Position numbers and translations under genes: made by a program. The notes beneath the pieces were generated by a model. That model made no database searches. It saw only the letters and a list, made by a program, of their open reading frames with translations, and was not told where the DNA came from. Below are positions 27,009 to 34,856 of a stretch of 64,000 nt of DNA, in pieces. Source of the DNA: Pseudoduganella namucuonensis (GTDB taxonomy: Bacteria; Pseudomonadota; Gammaproteobacteria; Burkholderiales; Burkholderiaceae_D); NCBI RefSeq assembly GCF_900116645.1, contig NZ_FPBO01000004.1, positions 248,001-312,000 of the forward strand, in the 5' to 3' direction. Position 1 is the first letter of the stretch. Each line of letters opens with the position of its first letter.

Positions 27009-28400
27009 ATGAAACTAAGCCATCTCGCCGCTGTACTGACCATGACTTGGGGCTGCGCCGAAGCGTTGGCCGCCCCGCAGGGGGGCGCCCCCGCCGCGCC
27101 CCCCGCCACCGCCGCCCCGGCCGACAACGCCGCCAACAACCCGGCCAACAACGCGGCCGACACCCCGGCCGTGCAACTGCCGCCGCCGTCCAGCGCGGCG
27201 CAGAAGCTCTATTCCAGCGCCAAGGCCGACCTGCTGCAGGTGCGCTCGCTGCTGAAAAGCGGCCGCACCCAGTCCTCGGTGGGCTCGGGCTTCCTGATCG
27301 GCACCAGCAACCTGGTGCTGACCAACTACCACGTGGTGTCCCAGTTCGCGCTCGACCCGGACACCTACACCGGCGAGTGGGTCGACACCGGCGGCCAGCG
27401 CGGCAGTGTCGAACTGCTGGCGGTGGACGTGCTGCACGACCTGGCCGTGGTGCGCGTGAACCGCCAGGGCACCGGCGTGTTCAACGTGCCCGAGCAGCTG
27501 GCGCGGCTCACGCAGGGCCAGTACCTGTACTCGCTGGGCAATCCGCTGGACCTGGGCTTCGCCATCTCCGAGGGCTCGTACAACGGCGTCATCTCGCGCA
27601 GCTTTTACGACCAGCTGATGTTCACCGGCCCCATCAACTCGGGCATGAGCGGCGGCCCCAGCGTCACCGTCGGCGGCGAGCTGGCCGGCGTCAACGTGTC
27701 CAAGCGCCTGGACGGCGAACTGGTGAGCTTCCTGGTGCCGGCCCGCTACGCGCAGGAACTGCTGAAAAAGGTCAAGCCGGCCGCGCCGCCGCCCAAGGAC
27801 TTCACCAGCGTGGTGGCCGAACAGCTGCTGGCGCACCAGAAGGCGATGGTGGACCAGTTGCTGGCCACGCCGCTGACCATGAAGGCCATGGGCCCCTACA
27901 TGGTGCCGGTGCGCGAATCGGAGCAGATGCGCTGCTGGGGCAGGTCCAACGTGAAGGCCGACAAGCCGTTCACGGTCGACATCACCAGCTGCTCGATGGA
28001 GTCGGCCATCTTCGTCTCCGGCTCGTTGCAAACGGGCGCGATCGGCATCCGCCACCAGTTCATGCGCAGCGCCGGGCTGGACCGGGTGCGCTTCGCCCAG
28101 CTCTCCAGCGCCTCGTTCAAGAACGAGGGCTTCGGCAGCAACAAGGACAGCCGCCTGACCGGACCGCAATGCACCGAGCAGTTCGTGCGCAACGCCACGC
28201 TGCCGCTGCGCGCCGTGCTGTGCGTGCGCGCCTACCGCAAGTTCGACGGGCTGTACGACTTCGCCCTGCTGACCGCCAGCACCGACGAGGGATTGATGAA
28301 CCTGCAAAGCCGTCTGGACGCGCGCGGCGTGTCCTATGAAAACGGCATGCGCACCGCGCGCGCCTTCCTGGAAGCGCTGGCGCGCGGGGCGGTGAAATGA
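27009..28400 (+). CDS. Secreted trypsin-like serine protease
   Basis: A 463-residue protein. A signal peptide (MKLSHLAAVLTMTWGCAEALA, cleavage near residue 22) is followed by an Ala/Pro/Asn-rich linker to about residue 60. The trypsin-like domain has GSGFLIG and His in LTNYHVV (about 108), Asp in VLHDLAVVR (about 148) and Ser in NSGMSGGP (about 215). A C-terminal 200-residue domain has six or so cysteines (MRCWGRS, CSMES, QCTEQ, LCVRAY) and no PDZ motif. It overlaps the FHA gene by ATGA, so the two are one operon. Target unknown; an envelope quality-control or FHA-coupled signalling protease is possible. Confidence 0.82.
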   Translation: MKLSHLAAVLTMTWGCAEALAAPQGGAPAAPPATAAPADNAANNPANNAADTPAVQLPPPSSAAQKLYSSAKADLLQVRSLLKSGRTQSSVGSGFLIGTSNLVLTNYHVVSQFALDPDTYTGEWVDTGGQRGSVELLAVDVLHDLAVVRVNRQGTGVFNVPEQLARLTQGQYLYSLGNPLDLGFAISEGSYNGVISRSFYDQLMFTGPINSGMSGGPSVTVGGELAGVNVSKRLDGELVSFLVPARYAQELLKKVKPAAPPPKDFTSVVAEQLLAHQKAMVDQLLATPLTMKAMGPYMVPVRESEQMRCWGRSNVKADKPFTVDITSCSMESAIFVSGSLQTGAIGIRHQFMRSAGLDRVRFAQLSSASFKNEGFGSNKDSRLTGPQCTEQFVRNATLPLRAVLCVRAYRKFDGLYDFALLTASTDEGLMNLQSRLDARGVSYENGMRTARAFLEALARGAVK

Positions 28401-29371
28401 CGGCGCCCTACTACATCGAGGTGTTGAGCCGCAACGGCGACGTGCTGCACCGCCACCGCTACGACCAGCTGCCCATCCGCATCGGCCGCAGCTACGGCAA
28501 CGACTGCATCCTGGACGACGCCCACACCGCCGAGCGCCACGCGGTGATCGAGGCCGACGACGAGGGCCACCTGGTGATGCGCGACCTGGACAGCCAGAAC
28601 GGCCTGGTCCACCTGGGCAAACGCCAGCCCGCCGTGCCGCTCAACGGCGGCACGGTGGTGCGCCTGGGCCACACCCGGTTGCGCGTGCGCGACGCGGACT
28701 TCCCGGTGCCGCCAGAAATCGCCGACACCACCATGCACGCCTGGGAGGGCGGCGCGCCCGCGCTGGCCGGCATGGCGCTGATCGCGCTGTTCACCGGCGT
28801 GGAGGAGGCGCTGTCGGACGCCGAGCCGTTCCAGACCATCCGCTACCTGCTGACGATCGCCTCCGGCCTGGGCGCGGGGCTGGTGTGGAGCGGCGTCTGG
28901 GCACTGGCCAACCGCCTGTTCGGCGGCCACGCGCGCATGGGACGGCACCTGTTCATCCTGGGCAGTGGGCTGATCACCGCCGGCGCCTGGAAGGTCATCA
29001 GCAACGTGCTGGCCTACGCCTGGTCGGCCGAGGTGTTCACGCGCTACGGCAACCTGGTGACCCTGGCGATCGCCTGCGGCATGGTGTTCTTCCACCTGCG
29101 CACCATCATGCCGCGCCACCCGGGCCGGCTGGCCTCCGGCTGCGGCATCCTGATGGCGCTGGGCTCGGGCCTGATCTTGATGAGCAACCTGCAGAACACC
29201 GGGCGGCTGGCGGACGAGCTGTACATGTCCGTGCTGCTGCCGCCCGAGGTCAGGCAGAGCAAGGAGCACGCGGTCGACGAGTTCATGCGCGACGCGGCCA
29301 AGCTCAAGGAAAAGGCCGACGGCGCCCGCTCCGGCACCGTCAAGGCGGAGCTGGACGACGACGAGCAATAG
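28397..29371 (+). CDS. FHA-domain membrane protein
   Basis: A 324-residue protein. The N-terminal FHA domain has IRIGRSYGNDCIL near residue 27, AERHAVIEAD near residue 48 and SQNGLVHLG near residue 72, the usual phosphothreonine-binding arrangement. Four to six transmembrane helices follow (residues about 120-265), then an acidic and basic helical tail ending in DDDEQ. It shares four bases with the protease gene, suggesting the FHA domain and the protease act together at the inner membrane. No kinase or phosphatase is nearby. Confidence 0.82.
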   Translation: MTAPYYIEVLSRNGDVLHRHRYDQLPIRIGRSYGNDCILDDAHTAERHAVIEADDEGHLVMRDLDSQNGLVHLGKRQPAVPLNGGTVVRLGHTRLRVRDADFPVPPEIADTTMHAWEGGAPALAGMALIALFTGVEEALSDAEPFQTIRYLLTIASGLGAGLVWSGVWALANRLFGGHARMGRHLFILGSGLITAGAWKVISNVLAYAWSAEVFTRYGNLVTLAIACGMVFFHLRTIMPRHPGRLASGCGILMALGSGLILMSNLQNTGRLADELYMSVLLPPEVRQSKEHAVDEFMRDAAKLKEKADGARSGTVKAELDDDEQ

Positions 29372-29393
29372 CGATTCATCGGCGCCCCCCCCC

Positions 29394-29544
29394 CGCTACC
29401 GCGGCAACACCAACAAGGCCGCGCGCCTGGCCGTGGCGGCGCGCCAGCACCTGTACGTCCGGGCCGCCGCCGAGGAGAGAGCGACGCCAGCGGCGACATC
29501 CACAAATTCACCGCCGGCATGGCGGCCGCGATCGAGCGCCTGGG
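29394..29544 (+). pseudogene. Remnant of an unrecognised coding sequence
   Basis: Two neighbouring frames encode protein-like segments: RYRGNTNKAARLAVAARQH in one and SGDIHKFTAGMAAAIERLG in another. They are separated by a frame slip in GAGGAGAGAG and preceded by a run of ten Cs. There is no start codon and the frame dies in the repeat cluster. Codon bias fits the host. It looks like the tail of a gene disrupted when the repeats arrived. Family not recognised. Confidence 0.5.
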
Positions 29545-29656
29545 AAAAGGGGTCAGGAAAAGGGGTCAGGTTCGGTTTTCTTTAAAAGGGGTCAGGTTCG
29601 GTTTTTTAATACCGAACCTGACCCCTTTTACTTTTAATTGAACCTGACCCCTTTTT
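29545..29656. repeat. Cluster of five GGGGTCAGGTTC repeats, including a perfect 19-bp hairpin
   Basis: Direct copies begin at 29545 (short), 29558 and 29584; inverted copies lie at 29611-29629 and 29636-29656. The copy at 29584-29602 and that at 29611-29629 are exact reverse complements with an eight-base AT loop, a very strong hairpin followed by T-runs. Such GGGGTCAGGTTC elements are, from memory, dispersed in many proteobacterial genomes and resemble REP-type or small mobile repeats. It may also end the FHA transcript. Confidence 0.8.
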
Positions 29657-29785
29657 ATTTTTCGCCGCGGCGGAAGCTGCAGGAGGCGCGCCGGTCCAGG
29701 ATTTGAACGCGCGCTGGAATCCGCTTGACATCGGGTGGCCGGCGCCGCCGGGCATTCTTGGGTTGCATGTAAGCCATTGACGTTA

Positions 29786-29805
29786 TCTGTGTGCAATCGC
29801 ACAGA
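29786..29805. promoter_or_regulatory. CRP-like dyad upstream of the DUF3185 gene
   Basis: TCTGTG and CACAGA are perfect arms around eight bases, the spacing of a CRP/Vfr site (TGTGn-N6-nCACA). A TTGACG hexamer lies just before it at 29777-29782. The distance to the ATG is about 58 bases. Confidence 0.4.
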
Positions 29806-29862
29806 CCATTGCTATTTTTCAACGCATGCTATGGCTCAACTGCAACTAAAACGGAGAACAAA

Positions 29863-30081
29863 ATGAACGGAATCAAAATCATCGGCATCGTGCTGATCGT
29901 CGCCGGCCTGCTGGGCGGCGTGCTGGGTGGGTTCAGCTTCACCCAGGAGACGCACAAGGCCAGCGTGGGACCGATCAACCTGTCGGTCGCGGAAGAGAAA
30001 AAGGTCAACGTGCCGCTGTGGGCCAGCGTCGCCGCGGTCATCGCCGGCATCGCGCTGGTGGCGACCGGGTCGAAGCGCTGA
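29863..30081 (+). CDS. DUF3185 small membrane protein
   Basis: A 72-residue protein with two transmembrane helices: GIVLIVAGLLGGVLGGFSF at the N-terminus and VPLWASVAAVIAGIALVATG at the C-terminus. The conserved loop QETHKASVGPINLSVAEEKKVN lies between them, split here by the natural turn. It matches the DUF3185 family, of unknown function. ACGGAG precedes the ATG at 29863; an upstream in-frame ATG at 29791 is rejected because it lacks a Shine-Dalgarno and overlaps the dyad. Probably single-gene. Confidence 0.75.
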   Translation: MNGIKIIGIVLIVAGLLGGVLGGFSFTQETHKASVGPINLSVAEEKKVNVPLWASVAAVIAGIALVATGSKR

Positions 30082-30220
30082 TTCAGCCGCAGCGCACGAC
30101 CTTTTGATCGAGCTCGCCGAACGGCAGCGTGCCGCGGGCGTCGATGGCGGCCATGCGCACCTGGTCGCCGAAGCGCATGAAGGGCGTGCGCGCCGCGCCG
30201 GCCCCGGCAGGTCCCCGCGT

Positions 30221-31168
30221 TCAGCCGCGCGGCGGGCCGCCGGCCGCGCCGGGAGGCGGACCGCCCGGCGCCCACTTCTCGCGCGACTGGAACAGGAACA
30301 GCTGCGAGGCGTCGGCGCCGGCCGGCGCGGAGCGGGCCGTCCATTGCTCGTCGTGCAGGTCCATGTCGGCGTCGTACTCCACGTGGCAGCCGAGCGGGCT
30401 GTTGAAGTACCAGAACCAGTTGGAGCCCATCTTGTGGCGGCCCGGTCCCCAGAACGATTGGTAGCCCTTGGCCACCATGCGGCTGCCGGCCTGCATCACC
30501 TCCGTCGGCCCGCCCATGTGGAAAGTGAAGTGCTCGCAGCCCTTCATGAACGGCGGGGTCTGGATCAGGAACAGCGTGTGGTGGTCCCGCGTGCCGGCGG
30601 GACGCAGGAAGGGACCGGCCCCCAGCAGGCGGTCGGTGCAGCGGAAGCCCAGCCGCCCGGTGTAGAAGGCCTCGGCCTTCGCGGCGTCCGGCACGAAGTA
30701 GACCACGTGCGACAGCGAACGCGGTCGCACCACCGCGTCCTCGTCCACGGCCGCCACGTTCACGCCGCGGCCCGGCGCCGCGCCGGGCGCGTTGATGGCC
30801 TCGGCCGGCAGGTCCAGCGCGCGGCGCGCCGTCACCTGGAAGCCGAGCGTGAAGCCGGCGTCGTCCCGCGCCTCGATGCCGCCGTCCGGCAGGCGCCGCA
30901 CTTCCCTGTCTTTGCCCAGTTCCTCGGCGATGGCCGCCAGGGCGGCGGCGTCCGCCACGCCGTAGATGGTCTTGCGCAGCATGCTGGCGGTGCCGAGCGG
31001 CGCCGGCAGCGCCGCGTCGTCCTGGCGGGCGATGACGATGGCCGTGCCGTCGAGCGCCTCGAAGCGTCCGCCGCCCACCGGCGCCAGGCCGTAGTCGGCG
31101 AGGTATTGCGCGCAGGCGTCGACGTCGTCGACTCCGAAGACCAGTGCGTCGGGTCCGATGATATTCAT
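30221..31168 (-). CDS. VOC-superfamily extradiol dioxygenase-like protein
   Basis: A 315-residue two-module vicinal-oxygen-chelate protein. Module one (residues 1-140) has lost obvious metal ligands, as in type I extradiol dioxygenases. Module two keeps a full 2-His-1-carboxylate set: His in LSHVVYF near residue 153, His in CEHFTFH near residue 217 and Glu in CHVEYDAD near residue 268. It would cleave a catechol-like ring next to the hydroxyls. The C-terminal Gly/Pro tail (GGPPPGAAGGPPRG) is unusual. It is last of an operon with a TonB receptor and an alpha/beta hydrolase. The substrate is perhaps a flavonoid-type ring, by context only. Confidence 0.75.
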   Translation of the reverse strand: MNIIGPDALVFGVDDVDACAQYLADYGLAPVGGGRFEALDGTAIVIARQDDAALPAPLGTASMLRKTIYGVADAAALAAIAEELGKDREVRRLPDGGIEARDDAGFTLGFQVTARRALDLPAEAINAPGAAPGRGVNVAAVDEDAVVRPRSLSHVVYFVPDAAKAEAFYTGRLGFRCTDRLLGAGPFLRPAGTRDHHTLFLIQTPPFMKGCEHFTFHMGGPTEVMQAGSRMVAKGYQSFWGPGRHKMGSNWFWYFNSPLGCHVEYDADMDLHDEQWTARSAPAGADASQLFLFQSREKWAPGGPPPGAAGGPPRG

Positions 31169-31208
31169 GTTGTTTCCTTGCTTCTCAAGTTGTTTCTCAA
31201 GTTGGTGT

Positions 31209-32369
31209 TCACACCGAGGTGCGGCCGCCGAGGGTCTCCGCCACCCAGTCGGCGATGTAGGCGCCGGCGTTGGCGGAGTTGTCGAAGCTGGAGTGCTGCA
31301 CGCCGCCCTCGCGCGTGGTGAAGACCTTCAGCTCGCGGCGCGGGCTGTTGACCAGCTGGTCGTAGGTGCGCTGGGACCAGTGCAGCGGAATCTGCGAATC
31401 CTTCTCGCCGTGCGTGACCAGGAACGGCACCTTGACGCGGTCCAGGATGCCGTCCAGGTGGACGTTTTCAGCGATGCGCAGGAAGTCGTCCATGTCCTTG
31501 GCGCCCCACACCCATCGCACGTGTTCCCAGTAATGCGGCACCGGCAGGCTGCCCTCGCGCGCCAGGCGTTTCCGCTGCACATCGCGCCAGTCGTGGTTGG
31601 CGCCCCACGCCACGCCGCAGGCGAATCGCGGCTCGAAGGCCACCGCGCGCGGGCAGTAGTAGCCGCCCAGCGAGACGCCCTCCAGGCCGATGCGCTTCGC
31701 GTCGACGTCCAGGCGCGTCTCCAGCCAGTCCACCACCTTGCCGGCCCAGCGCTCGCTGTCGTACACGGCCGTCATGCCGTGCAGGCGCAGCGCCTCGCCG
31801 GTGCCCGGCTGGTCGATCACCAGCGAGGAGACGCCGCGCTTCGCCAGCCACGCGGGCAGGCCGACGCGGTATTTCATTTCCTTGGTCGAGTCCAGGCCGT
31901 TGACCTGGACCAGGATGGGCGCCGGGCCCCGCACGCCCTCGGCGCGCACATACAGGCAGGAGATGTGGGCGTCGCCGTAGGGGATTTCGACCCGTTCGCA
32001 GTTCTCCCCGGCCAGCTCGACGCCGCGCGCGAAGACGTCCAGGAAACGCCGGTACAGGGCCTCGCGTCCCTCCGCGCCATGCGCCTGCAGGCGCTCGGCG
32101 GTGAGGTAGTAGATGGCGGCGCGCGAGTACTTGTCCCCGGCGGAGATCAGGCGGCCGCGGGTCTCGTCCTCGTCGGCCAGGCCGCACAGCTTGTCGGCCA
32201 TGCGGGCCCAGGTTTCGCGGAAGGCGCGCGTGCCGGCGGCGTCGGGCTGGCGCGCCGCCTCCTGCAGCGGCGCGCACATCTCCTCGATCTCGCCGATGCG
32301 GGCGCCCATCTCGATCGCCAGGTCCACCGAGAGGTTCCAAACGTAGTTGGTGGGGAAGTATTTGAACAT
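31209..32369 (-). CDS. Alpha/beta hydrolase of the FrsA / 2,6-dihydroxypseudooxynicotine hydrolase type
   Basis: A 386-residue hydrolase with a helical N-terminal cap (residues 1-140) as in the C-C bond hydrolase of nicotine breakdown. The nucleophile elbow is GVSLGGYY near residue 232, with GVQHSSFDN near residue 360 giving the catalytic histidine and VTHGEKDSQIP near residue 320 the acid. Beside an extradiol dioxygenase homologue it could hydrolyse the ring-cleavage product, or an ester of an aromatic glycoside. No signal peptide. It lies between the TonB receptor gene (20 bases) and the dioxygenase gene (40 bases). Confidence 0.75.
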   Translation of the reverse strand: MFKYFPTNYVWNLSVDLAIEMGARIGEIEEMCAPLQEAARQPDAAGTRAFRETWARMADKLCGLADEDETRGRLISAGDKYSRAAIYYLTAERLQAHGAEGREALYRRFLDVFARGVELAGENCERVEIPYGDAHISCLYVRAEGVRGPAPILVQVNGLDSTKEMKYRVGLPAWLAKRGVSSLVIDQPGTGEALRLHGMTAVYDSERWAGKVVDWLETRLDVDAKRIGLEGVSLGGYYCPRAVAFEPRFACGVAWGANHDWRDVQRKRLAREGSLPVPHYWEHVRWVWGAKDMDDFLRIAENVHLDGILDRVKVPFLVTHGEKDSQIPLHWSQRTYDQLVNSPRRELKVFTTREGGVQHSSFDNSANAGAYIADWVAETLGGRTSV

Positions 32370-32389
32370 GGGTTTCTTGGTTAAAAGCC

Positions 32390-34603
32390 TTAGAAGTTGT
32401 AGCCCGCGCGCACGCCGAAGGTCCTCGGGTCGCTGATGAAGAAGGAACCCGGCACGCGGCTTTCGATCTTCACCATGTCTTCAATGTTCTTCACGAACAG
32501 CTGCACGTTCCAGGTGCCGTTCGGGCTTTCATAGCCGATCGACGCGTCGGATTTGTGGTACGACGGCTGGCGGTAGCGGATGCCTTCGGTCGGGTCGCTG
32601 ATGTAGTAGGAAGTCGAATGGCGGGTGGCCACCGTGGCCGCCACCTCGCCGCCGTTCGCCAGCGCGAAGCGGTGCGTGTAGCCCAGGCCGATGGTGGACG
32701 TGGGCGCGCGGTCCAGCTTCTGGCCGGAGAAGTCGATGGTGGCCGACGGGTTGTATTTCTTGAACTTGGCGTCGGTGACGGCCCAGGTGCCGCGCAGCAT
32801 GCCGTCGTCGCCGACCTTCAGCTTGCCCTCGAACTCCAGGCCGTCCACCGTGGAATTGGCGGCATTGGCGGTGAAGGAATGGCAGGTGGACGGATCGTTG
32901 GTGCGGCAGGTGGTGGTCGTCAGCTGCTGGTCCTTGTAGGCGTAGTGGAAGACGTTGGCAGACAGTTGCAGGTGGTTGTCGAGGAAGCGACCCTTGACGC
33001 CGGCCTCGTAGGCGGTCAGCGTCTCCGGCTTGTACACGCCGGTGTCCGCCTCGGCGTTGAAGCCACCCGACTTGTAGCCGGTGGAGACGCTGGCGTACAG
33101 CATGACGTTGCGGCGCAGGTCGTGGTCCAGGCCGACCTTCCAGCTGGTGTTGCTGAATTCGACGTCCTGCGAGTAGGCCTTGGAGCTGGTGGTCGCGGGC
33201 GGCTTGGCGGCTTCGCCGCTGAGCGGATCGTAGCCGGTCTTGCGGTCGCGGGTGCCGCGCACGCCCAGCGTCAAGCGGGTGTCGTCGCGCAGCGCGTAGG
33301 TGGCTTGGCCGAAGGCGGCCTTGGACTTGTTGGCCAAGGTGGCCATGAAGGGCAGCACCACGTTGAACTTGCCGAAGGGCGCGGTGATGTAGGTGGTGTA
33401 GGCCGCCTCGCGGTCGATGTCCTCGTCGAAGGCGTACACGCCGGCCACCCAGCGCAGCGGGCCGTTGCCGGTGGAATTCACGCGCAGTTCGTGCGACAGC
33501 GCGCTGCTGCTGCCCCGGTTCAGGGTGGTGAAGGGGAAGCCGAAGTAGATGCCGTTGTTCAGCTGGTCCAGGCGCAGGCGCATGGAGGCCAGCTGGTAGG
33601 TCAGATCCACCGCGCCGAGGCGGGTCTTGAACTCGCCGCGCAGCGAGTCGGCCTGGTTGTCGCGGTGCGAGTTGGCGTCCTGCTTGAACGCCAGGCCGGC
33701 GGTGCGCTGCGCGTCCCTGCCGCGGTCCACGTAGACCGGGTCCTTGATATGGTTGCCGGTGCCGGCGGGGGAGAAGCCCAGCGTGCCGATCAGGGTGCCG
33801 GTGAAGAAGTTCGTGATCGGCACCGGCGACGCCGCGCCGCCGCTGATCTTGCTCGATTCGGCCGTCAGCAGCAGGCTGGTGGTGGGGCTGAAGGTGCCCA
33901 GCAGGTGCAGGCGCGCGGACTGGTCGTCCTGGCTTTCCAGCGCGATGGTGTTCGGGCCCGGGTTCAAATAGGTGTCGTGCTTGTTGGTGTTGACGGCGGC
34001 GCGCATGGCCCACACCTCGCCCATCGGAACGTTGATCATCGCGTCCAGGCGGCGGGTGTTGTAGTTGCCGATTTCCACGCCGACCTTGCCGGCCAGCGTC
34101 TTGCCCGGCTTGTTGGTGATCAGGTTGATCGCGCCGGCCGTGGCGTTGCGGCCGTACAGCGTGCCCTGGGGTCCGCGCAGCACCTCGATGCGGTCCAGGT
34201 CGAAGAAGGCCACGGCCTGCGCCTCGTAGCGCGGCACGTAGGCGCCGTCCACGTGGAAGGCGGCGGACGGATCGCCCTTCTCGGTCATGTCCAGGCTGGT
34301 CACGCCGCGGATGGACACCTGGAGCATGCCGCTTTCCTGCGCGATTTCCACGTTGGGCAGCATCTCGGCCAGCGAACGGGGATCGGTGGTGCCCGCGTTC
34401 TTCAAGTCTTCGCCGGACATGACGGACAGCGCCAGCGGCGTCTTGCTGGCCGGCTGCGCGACCTTCTGCGCGGTGATGATCACCTCGGCGATGCCGCCGT
34501 CCTTCTTGGTTTCCGCGTTCTGTGCCATGGCCGTGGCGGCGCCGGTGAGGTAGCCGGCGGCGAGGAGCGCCCGGGCGAGCAAGGTCAGCTTGGGGTTGTG
34601 CAT
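32390..34603 (-). CDS. TonB-dependent outer-membrane receptor
   Basis: A 737-residue receptor with a signal peptide (cleaved after AMAQ near residue 28). The TonB box region is AEVIITAQKVAQPASKTPLALSV; the plug has RGVTSLD and EVLRGPQGTLYGRNATAGAINLIT near residue 145; the C-terminus ends in Phe (VRAGYNF), as outer-membrane barrels do. It is clearly paralogous to the receptor at 53398, down to the leader of the plug. It belongs to the CirA/sucrose-type group rather than siderophore receptors. Its promoter region has two LacI-like sites. It probably imports a glycoside. Confidence 0.9.
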   Translation of the reverse strand: MHNPKLTLLARALLAAGYLTGAATAMAQNAETKKDGGIAEVIITAQKVAQPASKTPLALSVMSGEDLKNAGTTDPRSLAEMLPNVEIAQESGMLQVSIRGVTSLDMTEKGDPSAAFHVDGAYVPRYEAQAVAFFDLDRIEVLRGPQGTLYGRNATAGAINLITNKPGKTLAGKVGVEIGNYNTRRLDAMINVPMGEVWAMRAAVNTNKHDTYLNPGPNTIALESQDDQSARLHLLGTFSPTTSLLLTAESSKISGGAASPVPITNFFTGTLIGTLGFSPAGTGNHIKDPVYVDRGRDAQRTAGLAFKQDANSHRDNQADSLRGEFKTRLGAVDLTYQLASMRLRLDQLNNGIYFGFPFTTLNRGSSSALSHELRVNSTGNGPLRWVAGVYAFDEDIDREAAYTTYITAPFGKFNVVLPFMATLANKSKAAFGQATYALRDDTRLTLGVRGTRDRKTGYDPLSGEAAKPPATTSSKAYSQDVEFSNTSWKVGLDHDLRRNVMLYASVSTGYKSGGFNAEADTGVYKPETLTAYEAGVKGRFLDNHLQLSANVFHYAYKDQQLTTTTCRTNDPSTCHSFTANAANSTVDGLEFEGKLKVGDDGMLRGTWAVTDAKFKKYNPSATIDFSGQKLDRAPTSTIGLGYTHRFALANGGEVAATVATRHSTSYYISDPTEGIRYRQPSYHKSDASIGYESPNGTWNVQLFVKNIEDMVKIESRVPGSFFISDPRTFGVRAGYNF

Positions 34604-34670
34604 GTTGAATCTCCTAGGTGTTCGCGGCAGCTCTCGAGGGTGCCGTATGGGTTGTGTTTGCAGGAAAAAT

Positions 34671-34684
34671 GATAAGCGCTTTCC
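34671..34684. promoter_or_regulatory. LacI-like operator upstream of the TonB operon (site 1)
   Basis: On the minus strand it reads GGAAAGCGCTTATC, with the AGCGCT core typical of LacI-family operators. It is 67 bases before the receptor start. Similar sites lie at 34781 and at 39826-39864. Confidence 0.5.
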
Positions 34685-34780
34685 TGTTTTTTCCCATAGC
34701 GATTATTGGCCCCAACCTCACCATTATTTGGATAGCAGGCATTCGCCGTATGAATAGCCGCGCGCTTTCGAAGGTGGTTG

Positions 34781-34794
34781 GGAAAACGCTTACT
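34781..34794. promoter_or_regulatory. LacI-like operator (site 2)
   Basis: GGAAAACGCTTACT shares nine to ten bases with site 1, in opposite orientation about 110 bases away, a spacing compatible with repression by looping. Confidence 0.45.
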
Positions 34795-34805
34795 ACGGAC
34801 GTGCG

Positions 34806-34833
34806 AAAGCCGCGCCATGCGCGGCGCGGCCTT
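34806..34833 (-). terminator. Terminator-like hairpin after the Gfo/Idh operon
   Basis: GCCGCGCC and GGCGCGGC flank a six-base loop; A/T and G/T pairs extend the stem to 11 bp and a short T-run (TTT) follows in the minus reading. It sits 24 bases after the Gfo/Idh stop codon. Confidence 0.55.
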
Positions 34834-34856
34834 CGGTTACCGCGGTTTAGCCAGGC

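Larger units (their letters stand above)
29372..29862 (+). other. 491-base interval without an intact gene
   Basis: It holds, in order, a ten-C homopolymer (29385-29394), a short decayed reading frame, a cluster of GGGGTCAGGTTC repeats, and the AT-richer leader of the DUF3185 gene with a TGTG/CACA dyad. These parts are listed separately. Confidence 0.7.

Noticed and set aside
29545..29656. CRISPR-like array
   Set aside because: Copies are in both orientations, uneven in spacing and without unique spacers of constant length.
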